Shown: positions 1 through 6,161 of the stretch, in pieces
Layout: the number at the start of each line of letters is the position of its first letter
Position numbering within the stretch: position 1 is the first letter of the stretch
DNA from: an uncultured bacterium
GTDB taxonomy: Bacteria > Verrucomicrobiota > Kiritimatiellia > CAIKKV01
Direction of reading: 5' to 3'
DNA length: 6,161 nucleotides
NCBI GenBank assembly: GCA_903828035.1
Contig: CAIKKV010000477.1
Coordinates: 1 to 6,161 of the forward strand
Program-made: the position numbers and the translations under genes
Notes under the pieces: model-generated
The model's database searches: none
Seen by the model: the letters and a program-made list of their open reading frames with translations, nothing else
What the model was told of the DNA's origin: nothing

Positions 1-1
1 C

Positions 2-337
2 ATCGACAAGCACAAGGTCGACCTGGTTCTGCAGGGTCACTATCACATCTACAGCCGCTCCCATAAACTCCAGGGCGGCACGGTGGTGGATCCCAAAGCC
101 GCCGGCACGGTCTATTGCACCTCCGTGGCCGGCTCCAAGATGTATCCCCTGAATCCCGCCTACGATGAGCTGATGAGCCGGCGGGGCGAATATCTCCAGC
201 TGTTTCAGATCATTTCCGTCGATGGCAAAACACTGCGTTATGAATCATGGACCGTCAACGGCGATCATTTTGACTCCTTCTCCCTGGCCAAGGACGACAC
301 GGGCGCCAGCGAACTCATTGAACCGCCTATCCCTTAA
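2..337 (+). CDS. Calcineurin-like metallophosphoesterase, C-terminal fragment
   Basis: The frame is open from the left edge and ends at TAA 335-337, giving the last 111 residues of a longer protein. Residues 7-15 of the fragment read DLVLQGHYH. This is the final metal-binding GHxH motif of calcineurin-like and purple-acid-phosphatase-like phosphoesterases, in which both histidines bind the dinuclear metal centre. The middle residue is Tyr, where Asp is common. Next comes a segment with TVYCTSVAGSKMY, typical of the strand that closes the domain in secreted bacterial members, then a beta-rich tail (YLQLFQIISVDGKTLRYESW) and a C-terminus at EPPIP. The catalytic N-terminal half and any signal peptide lie outside the window. 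An in-frame GTG at 83 falls after the GHxH motif and is not a plausible start. The fragment lies 29 bp upstream of the propeller gene and may share its transcript. The substrate is unknown; phosphomonoesters or phosphodiesters are both possible. Confidence 0.8.
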   Translation: MDKHKVDLVLQGHYHIYSRSHKLQGGTVVDPKAAGTVYCTSVAGSKMYPLNPAYDELMSRRGEYLQLFQIISVDGKTLRYESWTVNGDHFDSFSLAKDDTGASELIEPPIP

Positions 338-366
338 TCGCGTAGGAAAACGCTGGAAATGACTCT

Positions 367-1668
367 ATGAATAACGAGTTTCTACCCGCTCCCGAATTGC
401 TGAGCACGGTCACCCAGCCGGGCCTTGAGGTCTTCCAGGCCACCACCGACCCGGAAGCCCCCTGCCACGTGTTCTACAACTACCGGCAGGCGTTCGAGCC
501 CACCTCGCGCTTTGTCCTGTTCAACCGGACCGTCAAGGGGCGCTCGGAGCTGGTGCTGTGCGACCTGGAGGACCACTTCGCCTGCGAGCCGGTCAGCGGC
601 ACGACAGACGCCGGCGACCACCAGGGCATGTCCTTCTCCCCCGACGGCCTCTGGATCTGGCAGTCCCGGATCGCGGAGGGCCGCCTCGAGCTGCACCGCC
701 GCGCCCTCGCCGGCGGCCCCGCGGAAACGATCTTCTCCCTTCCGCTCGTCCGGCCCGAGTTCGGCAACCGCCGGATCCTGAGCGGGCGGTGGCTCTCCTT
801 CTCGCACGACGGCCGCCGGCTGCTGTGCGTGGCGCCGATCGAAGGCCTCGACAAATACTACAGCATGGCCATCCTGACCTTCGACCTGGAGCGGATGGCC
901 CTGCACACCTCCTTTGAAACCGGCCCGGGCAACTGGAACAACAAGAGCCAGTACGCCCCCTGCTTCGGGCCGAAGGGCGAATACCTGATCGGCGTAGGGG
1001 AGGCCTTCACCCAGGCCTACTACGACGCGGCCGGAAAATGGACGTGCGACCGGCTGCCCGGGTCCGAGCTCGGCGTCGCGGAATACCTGGTGAACGAGCA
1101 CGGGGAGGTCTGCTACGCCTACCCCGTCGGCCGCGACCGCCCCCGCCAGGGGGTCGACCACTGGGCCTGGTTCGGCCCCTCGCTGGCCAAGGTTTTCCAC
1201 GCCAACGTGTTCGACACCGCGCCGCACTGGCGCGGCGCCATGATCCTGGCCGACCCCGTGCCGGCCGATGAAAAGACCCGCCACCTCGGCAGGCATCTGC
1301 CCGGGGGGCGGCCGGTCGAGCTGACCCGCTACATCAAGCGCCCCGATGTCTGGCACCTCAACCCCGGCTGGGACGCCCGGCACCTGGTCTGCGACACGCT
1401 GTCGCTCGGCTACGGGGAGGAGAAGGCCGCCTCCCGCTACCTCTATGGCTGCACGGTAAAAGAGGATGCCGCCGGCCCCTACGTGGAGCCCAAGTATTTG
1501 CTCCACCCCTACAGCTCCTGGAGCCCCTACTCCTGCGAAAGCCTGCCCTGCTTCACCCCCGACAAGAAGTGGATCCTTTTCAACTCCGACTACCCGGGCG
1601 TTCAAGGCAACAAGAGCCCCCGCCATACGGCCCAGGTCTTCGCCGTTCGCGGATTCGAGTTCCCGTAA
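367..1668 (+). CDS. Beta-propeller protein, oligogalacturonate lyase-like
   Basis: This is a 433-residue protein with no signal peptide or membrane segment, so it is probably cytoplasmic. Degenerate WD40/TolB-type blade motifs recur: FEPTSRFVLFNR (43-54), SFSPDGLWIWQSR (89-101), SFSHDGRRLLCVAP (144-157), PCFGPKGEYLIGVG (198-211), HLNPGWDARHLVCDTL (330-345) and PCFTPDKKWILFNSDYPG (394-411), the last followed by QVFAV (423-427). The length, the opening HVFYNYRQAF segment and the closing SPDGKW-like, NSD, QV-Y/F-AV pattern recall the seven-bladed oligogalacturonate lyase fold (Pectate_lyase22), which cleaves unsaturated digalacturonate with Mn2+. The expected HPHP-like stretch just before the last blade reads CESLP here (390-394), so the usual metal ligands may be missing. 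Activity on pectin fragments is therefore not assured. The ATG at 367 has only a weak GGA at 355-357 ahead of it. The stop lies 19 bp before the amidohydrolase gene, suggesting co-transcription. It could alternatively be a non-enzymatic PD40-type propeller. Confidence 0.65.
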   Translation: MNNEFLPAPELLSTVTQPGLEVFQATTDPEAPCHVFYNYRQAFEPTSRFVLFNRTVKGRSELVLCDLEDHFACEPVSGTTDAGDHQGMSFSPDGLWIWQSRIAEGRLELHRRALAGGPAETIFSLPLVRPEFGNRRILSGRWLSFSHDGRRLLCVAPIEGLDKYYSMAILTFDLERMALHTSFETGPGNWNNKSQYAPCFGPKGEYLIGVGEAFTQAYYDAAGKWTCDRLPGSELGVAEYLVNEHGEVCYAYPVGRDRPRQGVDHWAWFGPSLAKVFHANVFDTAPHWRGAMILADPVPADEKTRHLGRHLPGGRPVELTRYIKRPDVWHLNPGWDARHLVCDTLSLGYGEEKAASRYLYGCTVKEDAAGPYVEPKYLLHPYSSWSPYSCESLPCFTPDKKWILFNSDYPGVQGNKSPRHTAQVFAVRGFEFP

Positions 1669-1675
1669 TCCAGAC

Positions 1676-1680
1676 AAGGA
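1676..1680 (+). promoter_or_regulatory. Ribosome binding site of the nitrilase-family gene
   Basis: AAGGA lies seven bases ahead of ATG 1688. It fixes the start of the amidohydrolase: the same frame stays open upstream to an ATG at 1466, but that extension lies inside the propeller gene, is low-complexity Pro/Ala/Ser/Thr-rich and has no family similarity. Confidence 0.65.
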
Positions 1681-1687
1681 CAACCAC

Positions 1688-2608
1688 ATGCCATCCCCTC
1701 CCCGCGAAATCAGGATAGCCGCCTGCGCCCCCGCCTCCTTTGGCTATGTGCAGGAAAAGGACGAGACGGCCACCGTCCGCATGATCAAGGGGCTTGAGAC
1801 CGATCCGTCCTCCATCCGCGCCCATGTGGACCGCCTGCTGGACCACCAGCTCCGCAACCTGGAAAAGGCCGCCCGGCACGCCCCCGCCCTGGCCGTCATC
1901 CCGGAGGACTGCCTGCGCCTGGCCATGCTGATCTGCCGCCACGGCGGGCAGGCCTGGTGCGAGCGGGCCATCGACGAAGCCCGCGAGCGCTACCTGGAGC
2001 GCATCGGCCAGTTCTGCCGCCAAAACGCCTGCTATGTCGCGGGCGGCACCCTGACCTGCCGCCGGGGCCGCTATTACAACACGGCCCTCCTGCAGGATCC
2101 CGAGGGCAAGGTAATCGCCTCCTACGACAAAACGCACCTGCCCCGCACGCCCGAGAACAGCGAGAGCGATTTCCTGACTCCGGGCGACGAACTGCCCGTG
2201 TTCGACACACCCCTGGGGAAAATCGGATTCCTGATCTGCTGGGACATCCTTTTTCCGGAAACCTTCGAGGTCCTGGCGCTCAAGGGCGCCGAGTTGATCA
2301 TCCATCCCACATTCGGCCACGAGGGGGAGTGGAGCGACACCCTGGTCCGCTGCCGCTGCCGCGATTGGAGCGTCCCCCTGGCGGTCAGCATGTGGGGCCG
2401 GAACGCCTGCATCGTGGACGCGGAGGGCCATTTCGCGGCGCACACCGGCAACGTGCCGGATGCGGTGGCGGCGGCGGCGCTGACGCTTGGCGCGCCCCGG
2501 CGGTTTCTACACCTGAGCGATGCCGCCCGGCAACTCCGGGAAGAACGCCGCCCCCTCTTGTATGGCGCAGTGACGGAAAATCATGCTAGACTGCCCCATG
2601 AAATCTAA
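1688..2608 (+). CDS. Carbon-nitrogen hydrolase (nitrilase superfamily)
   Basis: This 306-residue protein is close to the usual size of the family, whose members hydrolyse amides, nitriles or carbamoyl groups through a thioester on cysteine. The Glu-Lys-Cys triad is intact: E73 in AVIPED, K148 in SYDKTHLP and C184 in GFLICWDILFPE. The strand ELIIHPTFG (202-210), the GRNACIVDAEGHF segment (237-249) and a C-terminal RRPLLYG (287-293) match the rest of the fold. An N-terminal helical insertion with many charged residues (about 22-60) precedes the first catalytic strand. No signal peptide is seen, so it is probably cytoplasmic and likely oligomeric like its relatives. The start at 1688 is set by AAGGA at 1676-1680. 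The gene follows the propeller by 19 bp and overlaps the start of the GH130 gene, so it sits inside the operon. The substrate cannot be read from sequence. A role in removing an amide or N-acyl decoration from sugar breakdown products is only a guess from context. Confidence 0.88.
   Translation: MPSPPREIRIAACAPASFGYVQEKDETATVRMIKGLETDPSSIRAHVDRLLDHQLRNLEKAARHAPALAVIPEDCLRLAMLICRHGGQAWCERAIDEARERYLERIGQFCRQNACYVAGGTLTCRRGRYYNTALLQDPEGKVIASYDKTHLPRTPENSESDFLTPGDELPVFDTPLGKIGFLICWDILFPETFEVLALKGAELIIHPTFGHEGEWSDTLVRCRCRDWSVPLAVSMWGRNACIVDAEGHFAAHTGNVPDAVAAAALTLGAPRRFLHLSDAARQLREERRPLLYGAVTENHARLPHEI
2575..2577 (+). promoter_or_regulatory. Weak ribosome binding site favouring the GH130 start at 2583
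   Basis: GGA within ACGGAAAA lies five bases before ATG 2583. The alternative in-frame ATG at 2598 has no purine-rich motif at a normal distance (the stretch ahead reads GCTAGACTGCCCC). It could still be used through translational coupling with the amidohydrolase stop at 2606-2608. Confidence 0.35.
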
Positions 2609-3545
2609 ACCCTCTTCCGTTGTTCACCGGTACGCGGCGAATCCCGTCCTCACGGCGGCGGATGTCCCCTACGAATGCACCCGCGTCTACAACTCGGCGG
2701 CCGTGAAAACGGACGATGGCTACGTCATGGTGCTGCGGATCGACGTGATCAAGCCGCCCGAGAAAAACTACCTCTTCCTGGGCCTGGCGCGGTCGCCCGA
2801 CGGCATCCACTGGACGGTCTCGAAAAAGCCGCTGCTCCTCCCCGAGGGCGCCGAGGAGCGCGCCATCTACGATCCGCGGGTCACGCGGATCGGCGACGAC
2901 TACGTCATCTGCTACGCCGCCGACACCTCGGTCGGAATCCGTCTCGGCGTGGCGGTCACCCGCGACTTCGAGCACGTCGTGCGCAAGCACCTCAGCGAAC
3001 CGGACAACCGCAACGCGGTTCTCTTCCCCGAGAAGATCGGCGGCCTGTACTACCGGCTCGACCGTCCGTTCGCGCGGATCTACGAGCAGACGAGGCCCTA
3101 CGACCTGTGGATCAGCTATTCCCCCGACCTCGAGTTCTGGGGGCGCCACGAGCTGGTGCTCCGCTGGCAGGATGTGGCGTGGGGCTCGCACAAGATCGGC
3201 CCCGCCGCCCCGCCCCTGAAGACGCCCGATGGCTGGCTCACGCTCTTCCATGGAGCCGAGATGCGCGCCCCGGGTCCCGATGGCTGGGCTAAGACCTACC
3301 GCGCCGGCGTCATGCTGCTGGATCTGGAAAATCCCGCAAAAATCATCGGCCGCTGCGCCGACCCGGTCCTGGAGCCCGAGGACGCCTACCCCTACGAGAA
3401 CGAGGGGTACCGCCCGAAGGTGGTCTTTCCGACCGGTTTAATCGATATGGGAGACGGCACCTGCCGCATCTACTACGGCGCCTCGGATACCGTCATGGCC
3501 ATGGCCACGGCGCGGATCGCCGACCTTATCGCCCTTTGCCGCTGA
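2583..3545 (+). CDS. GH130 family mannoside phosphorylase or mannosidase
   Basis: This 320-residue protein covers the five-bladed propeller of glycoside hydrolase family 130 almost from end to end. Family signatures appear in order: NPVLTAADVPYECTRVYNSA (20-39), FLGLARSPDGIHW (65-77), YDPRV (96-100) with the candidate general acid D97, NAVLFPEKIGGLYYRLDRP (144-162), LWISYSPDLEFWG (175-187), KIGPAAPPLKT (204-214), GWLTLFHG (217-224), GYRPKVVFPTG (275-285) and IYYGASDTV (296-304). GH130 enzymes phosphorolyse beta-mannosides (beta-1,4-mannosyl-glucose, mannobiose, mannosyl-GlcNAc) or hydrolyse beta-1,2-mannosides. K204 and H223 stand where I recall phosphorylases keeping basic phosphate ligands, which leans toward a phosphorylase; this is inference. 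There is no signal peptide, so it is probably cytoplasmic. The start at 2583 overlaps the preceding gene by 26 bp; ATG 2598 (MKSKP) is a credible alternative giving 315 residues. It is the last gene of the operon. Confidence 0.85.
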   Translation: MLDCPMKSKPSSVVHRYAANPVLTAADVPYECTRVYNSAAVKTDDGYVMVLRIDVIKPPEKNYLFLGLARSPDGIHWTVSKKPLLLPEGAEERAIYDPRVTRIGDDYVICYAADTSVGIRLGVAVTRDFEHVVRKHLSEPDNRNAVLFPEKIGGLYYRLDRPFARIYEQTRPYDLWISYSPDLEFWGRHELVLRWQDVAWGSHKIGPAAPPLKTPDGWLTLFHGAEMRAPGPDGWAKTYRAGVMLLDLENPAKIIGRCADPVLEPEDAYPYENEGYRPKVVFPTGLIDMGDGTCRIYYGASDTVMAMATARIADLIALCR

Positions 3546-3588
3546 CCGGCTCAACCCTGAAAATCGTGTTTTCGCAAACAGATCCTTC

Positions 3589-3618
3589 TTGACAAATCGC
3601 GCCAAACAGGATTATGAT
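3589..3618 (+). promoter_or_regulatory. Sigma-70-type promoter of the secreted repeat protein gene
   Basis: A perfect -35 box TTGACA at 3589-3594 is followed, after an 18-bp spacer, by a -10 box TATGAT at 3613-3618 with one mismatch to consensus. Transcription would begin near 3625, leaving a leader of about 70 nucleotides before ATG 3695. It lies in the only sizeable non-coding gap of the window and points at the downstream gene. The -10 box overlaps a perfect palindrome, so the promoter is probably controlled. Confidence 0.7.
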
Positions 3619-3630
3619 TACGTAATCATA
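3613..3630. promoter_or_regulatory. Perfect 18-bp palindromic operator over the -10 box
   Basis: TATGATTACGTAATCATA is its own reverse complement, with nine bases in each arm and no spacer. The left arm contains the -10 box and the right arm covers the expected start of transcription. A dimeric regulator bound here would block RNA polymerase, so a repressor is the simplest reading. The symmetric core with a central CG is of the kind bound by LacI- or GntR-type dimers, but the regulator family cannot be assigned and no regulator gene is present in the window. With no loop, the palindrome is not a plausible RNA hairpin or terminator. Confidence 0.65.
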
Positions 3631-3681
3631 GATCAGTTGACTTCTTTTGAATCCTGGGCGAGTGGTTGAAAAGTCGAAAAC

Positions 3682-3686
3682 GGAGG
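3682..3686 (+). promoter_or_regulatory. Ribosome binding site of the secreted repeat protein gene
   Basis: GGAGG lies eight bases before ATG 3695. It supports that start over the in-frame ATG two codons later at 3701, which would be 14 bases away. It is the strongest ribosome binding site in the window. Confidence 0.7.
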
Positions 3687-3694
3687 GGTCACCG

Positions 3695-6161
3695 ATGAGG
3701 ATGCAACGGCTGTGGGCCATGGGCGTTTTGTTGACGACGATTCTGGCTGTCCCCCTATTGGCGGGAACCAAAACGTGGACGGGCGGCACCAGCGGCGACT
3801 GGGGCGTTTCCGGAAACTGGAGCGGCGGCATTCCCGTGGACGGCGACGATCTCGTCTTCCCGGTCAGCTCGAACACGGCCTCCTTCAAACAGCCGGACAA
3901 TAATACCCTTTCCAATTTAAAGGTGCGCAGCATCACCTTCTGGACCAATACGGTCTCTCCCGGACCGTTGACCCTGGCCGGCAACGCGTTCACGCTGGAT
4001 GGTTCCCTGGGCGCTTATTGCACGCTTTCCAATGCCAACATAACCGCCGGGCGGGATGTGACCATCAGCAACGCCATCGCCATTTCCGGCGACCAGCGCT
4101 GGAGCGGAAACGGAAGTAAATACGGAATCCTTGTTTTCTCCGGAAACCTGAGCGGAGCGGGCGGCATCATCGCCACCAACATGGGCGATACGAGCAGTTC
4201 CAATGGCAAGGGAGCGGTGCGTTTCGGCGGATCCAACACCACCTATACCGGAACAATCCGGGTGACCACCAGCTCAGGGGTAACCCTGCTGTCGCCCGCC
4301 GCCATGATCGGAGGACTGATCGATCTGGCCGGAACCTCCGCCAACCTCCACCTGATCGGGAACACGGCAGACAACCCGTACCGATTCTCGACCGACAACA
4401 AGCCCGGCGCCACAAACGTGAACTTTGGCCAAAGCGGAAACAGCGGATTGTTCCAGGAAGACGGTGACATCTACTGGGATCCCTCCGCCGGCGCCAGCTA
4501 CACCTGGCCGACAGGCACCCTTTCAACCATCAGCGTCAACGGGTCGAGCGATGCCATGGCGACGCCCCGCATGGTCTACTTCGGCAACACCAACGGCAAC
4601 CTGGTCCTGACCGGCGATCGCACGCTGAGCAGCCAGCCCAACAACACCTGCGGCAACAATCCCGGACATCTGACGATCCAGTACGCGCTGGAAGATGACG
4701 CCACCGGGGGCCGCCTGCTCAACCTCGGGGCGTACAATACCATCCTGACGCGACCCGCCATCGAACATGGCGCCACCCACAGCAGAATCGCGGTCACCGA
4801 GCCCTGCATGCTCTCACTCTCGAACATGAACCAGATCTTCAGCGGCAACCTGTCGTTCGACAAGAGCGGGATCATCTTCAACGGGATCACCTGGGCCGAT
4901 TTTGCGAACAATCGTTCGGCCGGCTATGGCGCCTTCATCGCCACGGGGAGCACACCGGCCAATATCACCGCGGCTGAAGGCGGCACGCTCACGGCTGGGG
5001 CCTACACCTACCGCGTGGTGGCCGTAACGGATGCCGGCACGTCGGCACCCTCCACGTTAAAATCCGGCACCACGACGGGAACCAAGCTGACGCTCCCCAT
5101 CAGCTGGGCGGCCCAGACCGGCGCCTCCGGATACCGCTTGTACCGCAACCCCGGGAGCACGAACTTCTTCGTTGGCGATCTGATCTATGAAGGCAACCTG
5201 GTTTCCGTCACCGACACGGGCCTGCCTATCCTGCAATCCAGAGTCACCCTGCCGACCTCCAACACCACGGTGGGCGATCACGCCTGGGCTATTTCCGCCA
5301 ACGGAATGGGCTTCGCCGCCCGAGGCGCGCCCGTGACGATCACCGACCAGGGCACCACGGCCCTCACGTTCGACCGGAACTTCTCCCTGGGCTCCCCGAT
5401 CCGCCAATCCGATGGCAGCGTATACGCCGATGCCCCGGTCATCCTCAACCGCGGGGCCGGCAAAGACACCCTCACGCTCAGCGCCACCGCTGACCGCACC
5501 ATCAGCACCTTCGGTCCCTCCGCCCTGACGGCTACGGTAAACGGATACTACAATTTCGCCGGAGCCGGGCCAATCAATGAAATTGCCGGCCGAATCACCG
5601 GCGGCGGCGCAGGTCGCAAACTCATTCTTCCCGGTAGCCTCCACAATGCCGGCGCGAAGAACACGTTTGGCTTGTTACGGCTGTCCAACACCGGCAACAC
5701 GTTTCAGGCAACGCTCTCGCTGGACAATGGAGGCAACTACACATATGGCGTGCTGATTGCGACGGACGACCGGGCATTCGGCGATTCCGCCAACACCCTG
5801 CTGATTCGTAGCGACAACTCCGCATCACTGGGCGGCCTCGGATGGCTGGTACTGTTTGAAAATCAGGACGGGGGCGACAAGTCCTTTGGCCGCACCCTCA
5901 CCCTCACCAACGGCAACGCCACCACCGCGACGCGCCAGGCCGGCTTCGGCGCTTTCGGCGGCAACGTCGTCTACACCGGAACCGTGAACTGCGTCGGTCT
6001 TGCCAGCACCGCCGCGCTCAAAGTCAGCCTGACCGTCACAACCAACGCGTTACTGAAGCTCGGCGACGGAGCCGCTGCGGCGACGTTTGTGAACAGCCGC
6101 GGACCCGCCTCATCTACCAACGCCTACTACAAGACCGGCGAGGGCACGCTGGTGCTGCAGA
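3695..6161 (+). CDS. Secreted autotransporter-associated beta-strand repeat protein, 3' truncated
   Basis: The frame runs without a stop through 822 codons to the window edge, so the C-terminus is missing. Residues 1-23 form a signal peptide: basic start MRMQR, hydrophobic core MGVLLTTILAVPLLA, likely cleavage before GTKTW. The mature protein opens with TWTGGTSGDWGVSGNW and a GDDLVF motif (about 27-55), the usual start of repeat-rich surface proteins in Verrucomicrobia and their relatives. Beta-helix-like sequence rich in Gly, Asn, Thr and Ser follows. Recognisable repeat units occur near 175-223 (RFGGSNTTYTGTIRV), near 662-712 (LSNTGNTFQATLSL) and at 813-822 (KTGEGTLVLQ, the PATR signature). 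Residues about 423-507 look like a fibronectin-III-like insert (AGAYTYRVVAVTDAGTSAP, then GASGYRLYRN). It is probably exported across the inner membrane and placed on the surface or released. Whether it ends in a beta-barrel or a sorting signal cannot be seen. It has its own promoter and operator and is less GC-biased than the operon genes. Its role may be adhesion or substrate binding; no enzymatic motif was found. Confidence 0.8.
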   Translation, partial: MRMQRLWAMGVLLTTILAVPLLAGTKTWTGGTSGDWGVSGNWSGGIPVDGDDLVFPVSSNTASFKQPDNNTLSNLKVRSITFWTNTVSPGPLTLAGNAFTLDGSLGAYCTLSNANITAGRDVTISNAIAISGDQRWSGNGSKYGILVFSGNLSGAGGIIATNMGDTSSSNGKGAVRFGGSNTTYTGTIRVTTSSGVTLLSPAAMIGGLIDLAGTSANLHLIGNTADNPYRFSTDNKPGATNVNFGQSGNSGLFQEDGDIYWDPSAGASYTWPTGTLSTISVNGSSDAMATPRMVYFGNTNGNLVLTGDRTLSSQPNNTCGNNPGHLTIQYALEDDATGGRLLNLGAYNTILTRPAIEHGATHSRIAVTEPCMLSLSNMNQIFSGNLSFDKSGIIFNGITWADFANNRSAGYGAFIATGSTPANITAAEGGTLTAGAYTYRVVAVTDAGTSAPSTLKSGTTTGTKLTLPISWAAQTGASGYRLYRNPGSTNFFVGDLIYEGNLVSVTDTGLPILQSRVTLPTSNTTVGDHAWAISANGMGFAARGAPVTITDQGTTALTFDRNFSLGSPIRQSDGSVYADAPVILNRGAGKDTLTLSATADRTISTFGPSALTATVNGYYNFAGAGPINEIAGRITGGGAGRKLILPGSLHNAGAKNTFGLLRLSNTGNTFQATLSLDNGGNYTYGVLIATDDRAFGDSANTLLIRSDNSASLGGLGWLVLFENQDGGDKSFGRTLTLTNGNATTATRQAGFGAFGGNVVYTGTVNCVGLASTAALKVSLTVTTNALLKLGDGAAAATFVNSRGPASSTNAYYKTGEGTLVLQ

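Noticed and set aside
1466..1687. Upstream in-frame extension of the amidohydrolase from ATG 1466
   Set aside because: It lies entirely within the propeller gene and its tail, encodes Pro/Ser/Ala low complexity and lacks a ribosome binding site, whereas ATG 1688 has a good one.
382..1689. A 435-codon open frame on the minus strand, as long as the propeller gene it faces
   Set aside because: The product is Gly/Ala/Val-rich low complexity with no recognisable family. It mirrors the GC-rich third codon positions of the plus-strand gene, which has clear blade motifs.
1580..2443. A 287-codon minus-strand open frame opposite the amidohydrolase
   Set aside because: Its composition reflects GC bias and no domain is recognisable, while the opposing plus-strand gene carries an intact catalytic triad.
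3559..3573. A possible terminator hairpin after the GH130 gene (GAAAA, five-base loop, TTTTC)
   Set aside because: The stem is only five mostly A-T pairs with no following T tract, too weak for an intrinsic terminator. Operon transcription may end by another mechanism or read through.
3637..3642. A second TTGACT -35-like box downstream of the main promoter
   Set aside because: No acceptable -10 box lies 16-18 bp downstream; that stretch is GC-rich (CTGGGCGAGTGG).
3644..3673. A leader stem pairing CTTTT with AAAAG in the 5' untranslated region
   Set aside because: Five A-T-dominated pairs around a 20-base loop are not convincing as a riboswitch or RNA thermometer, and no conserved aptamer was recognised.
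3526..3993. A 155-codon minus-strand open frame crossing the promoter spacer and the start of the repeat protein
   Set aside because: It would run antisense through a strong promoter, a ribosome binding site and a signal peptide, and its translation resembles no known protein.

Overview
The window reads as a GC-rich piece of a bacterial genome, probably from the Planctomycetes-Verrucomicrobia-Chlamydiae group. A Kiritimatiellota, Lentisphaerae or Verrucomicrobia-like polysaccharide degrader fits best. This is inferred from the mix of gene types: a large secreted protein with autotransporter-associated beta-strand repeats, beside a GH130 glycoside phosphorylase, a nitrilase-family amidohydrolase and a lyase-like beta-propeller. 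No rRNA or other taxonomic marker is present, so the placement is tentative.

All genes lie on the plus strand. Positions 2-337 hold the C-terminal end of a calcineurin-like metallophosphoesterase that starts upstream of the window. Positions 367-1668 hold a cytoplasmic seven-bladed-propeller-type protein resembling oligogalacturonate lyases. Positions 1688-2608 hold a carbon-nitrogen hydrolase with an intact Glu-Lys-Cys triad. Positions 2583-3545 hold a GH130 enzyme acting on mannosides. The gaps are 29 bp, 19 bp and a 26-bp overlap, so these four genes look like the end of one operon. Its promoter is outside the window.

Positions 3546-3694 are a 149-bp AT-richer spacer. It carries a clear sigma-70-type promoter (TTGACA, 18 bp, TATGAT) whose -10 box is built into a perfect 18-bp palindrome. 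This is very probably a repressor operator. Downstream is a GGAGG ribosome binding site.

From 3695 to the right edge runs one uninterrupted reading frame of 822 codons. It encodes a secreted beta-strand-repeat protein with a fibronectin-III-like insert, and its C-terminus is cut off by the window. No mobile element, CRISPR array, tRNA or rRNA was recognised.

Taken together, the operon could process an oligosaccharide inside the cell: GH130 phosphorolysis, with the amidohydrolase and propeller acting on decorated or acidic units. The regulated surface protein next door may be an extracellular partner or an unrelated neighbour. No substrate is shown by the sequence.
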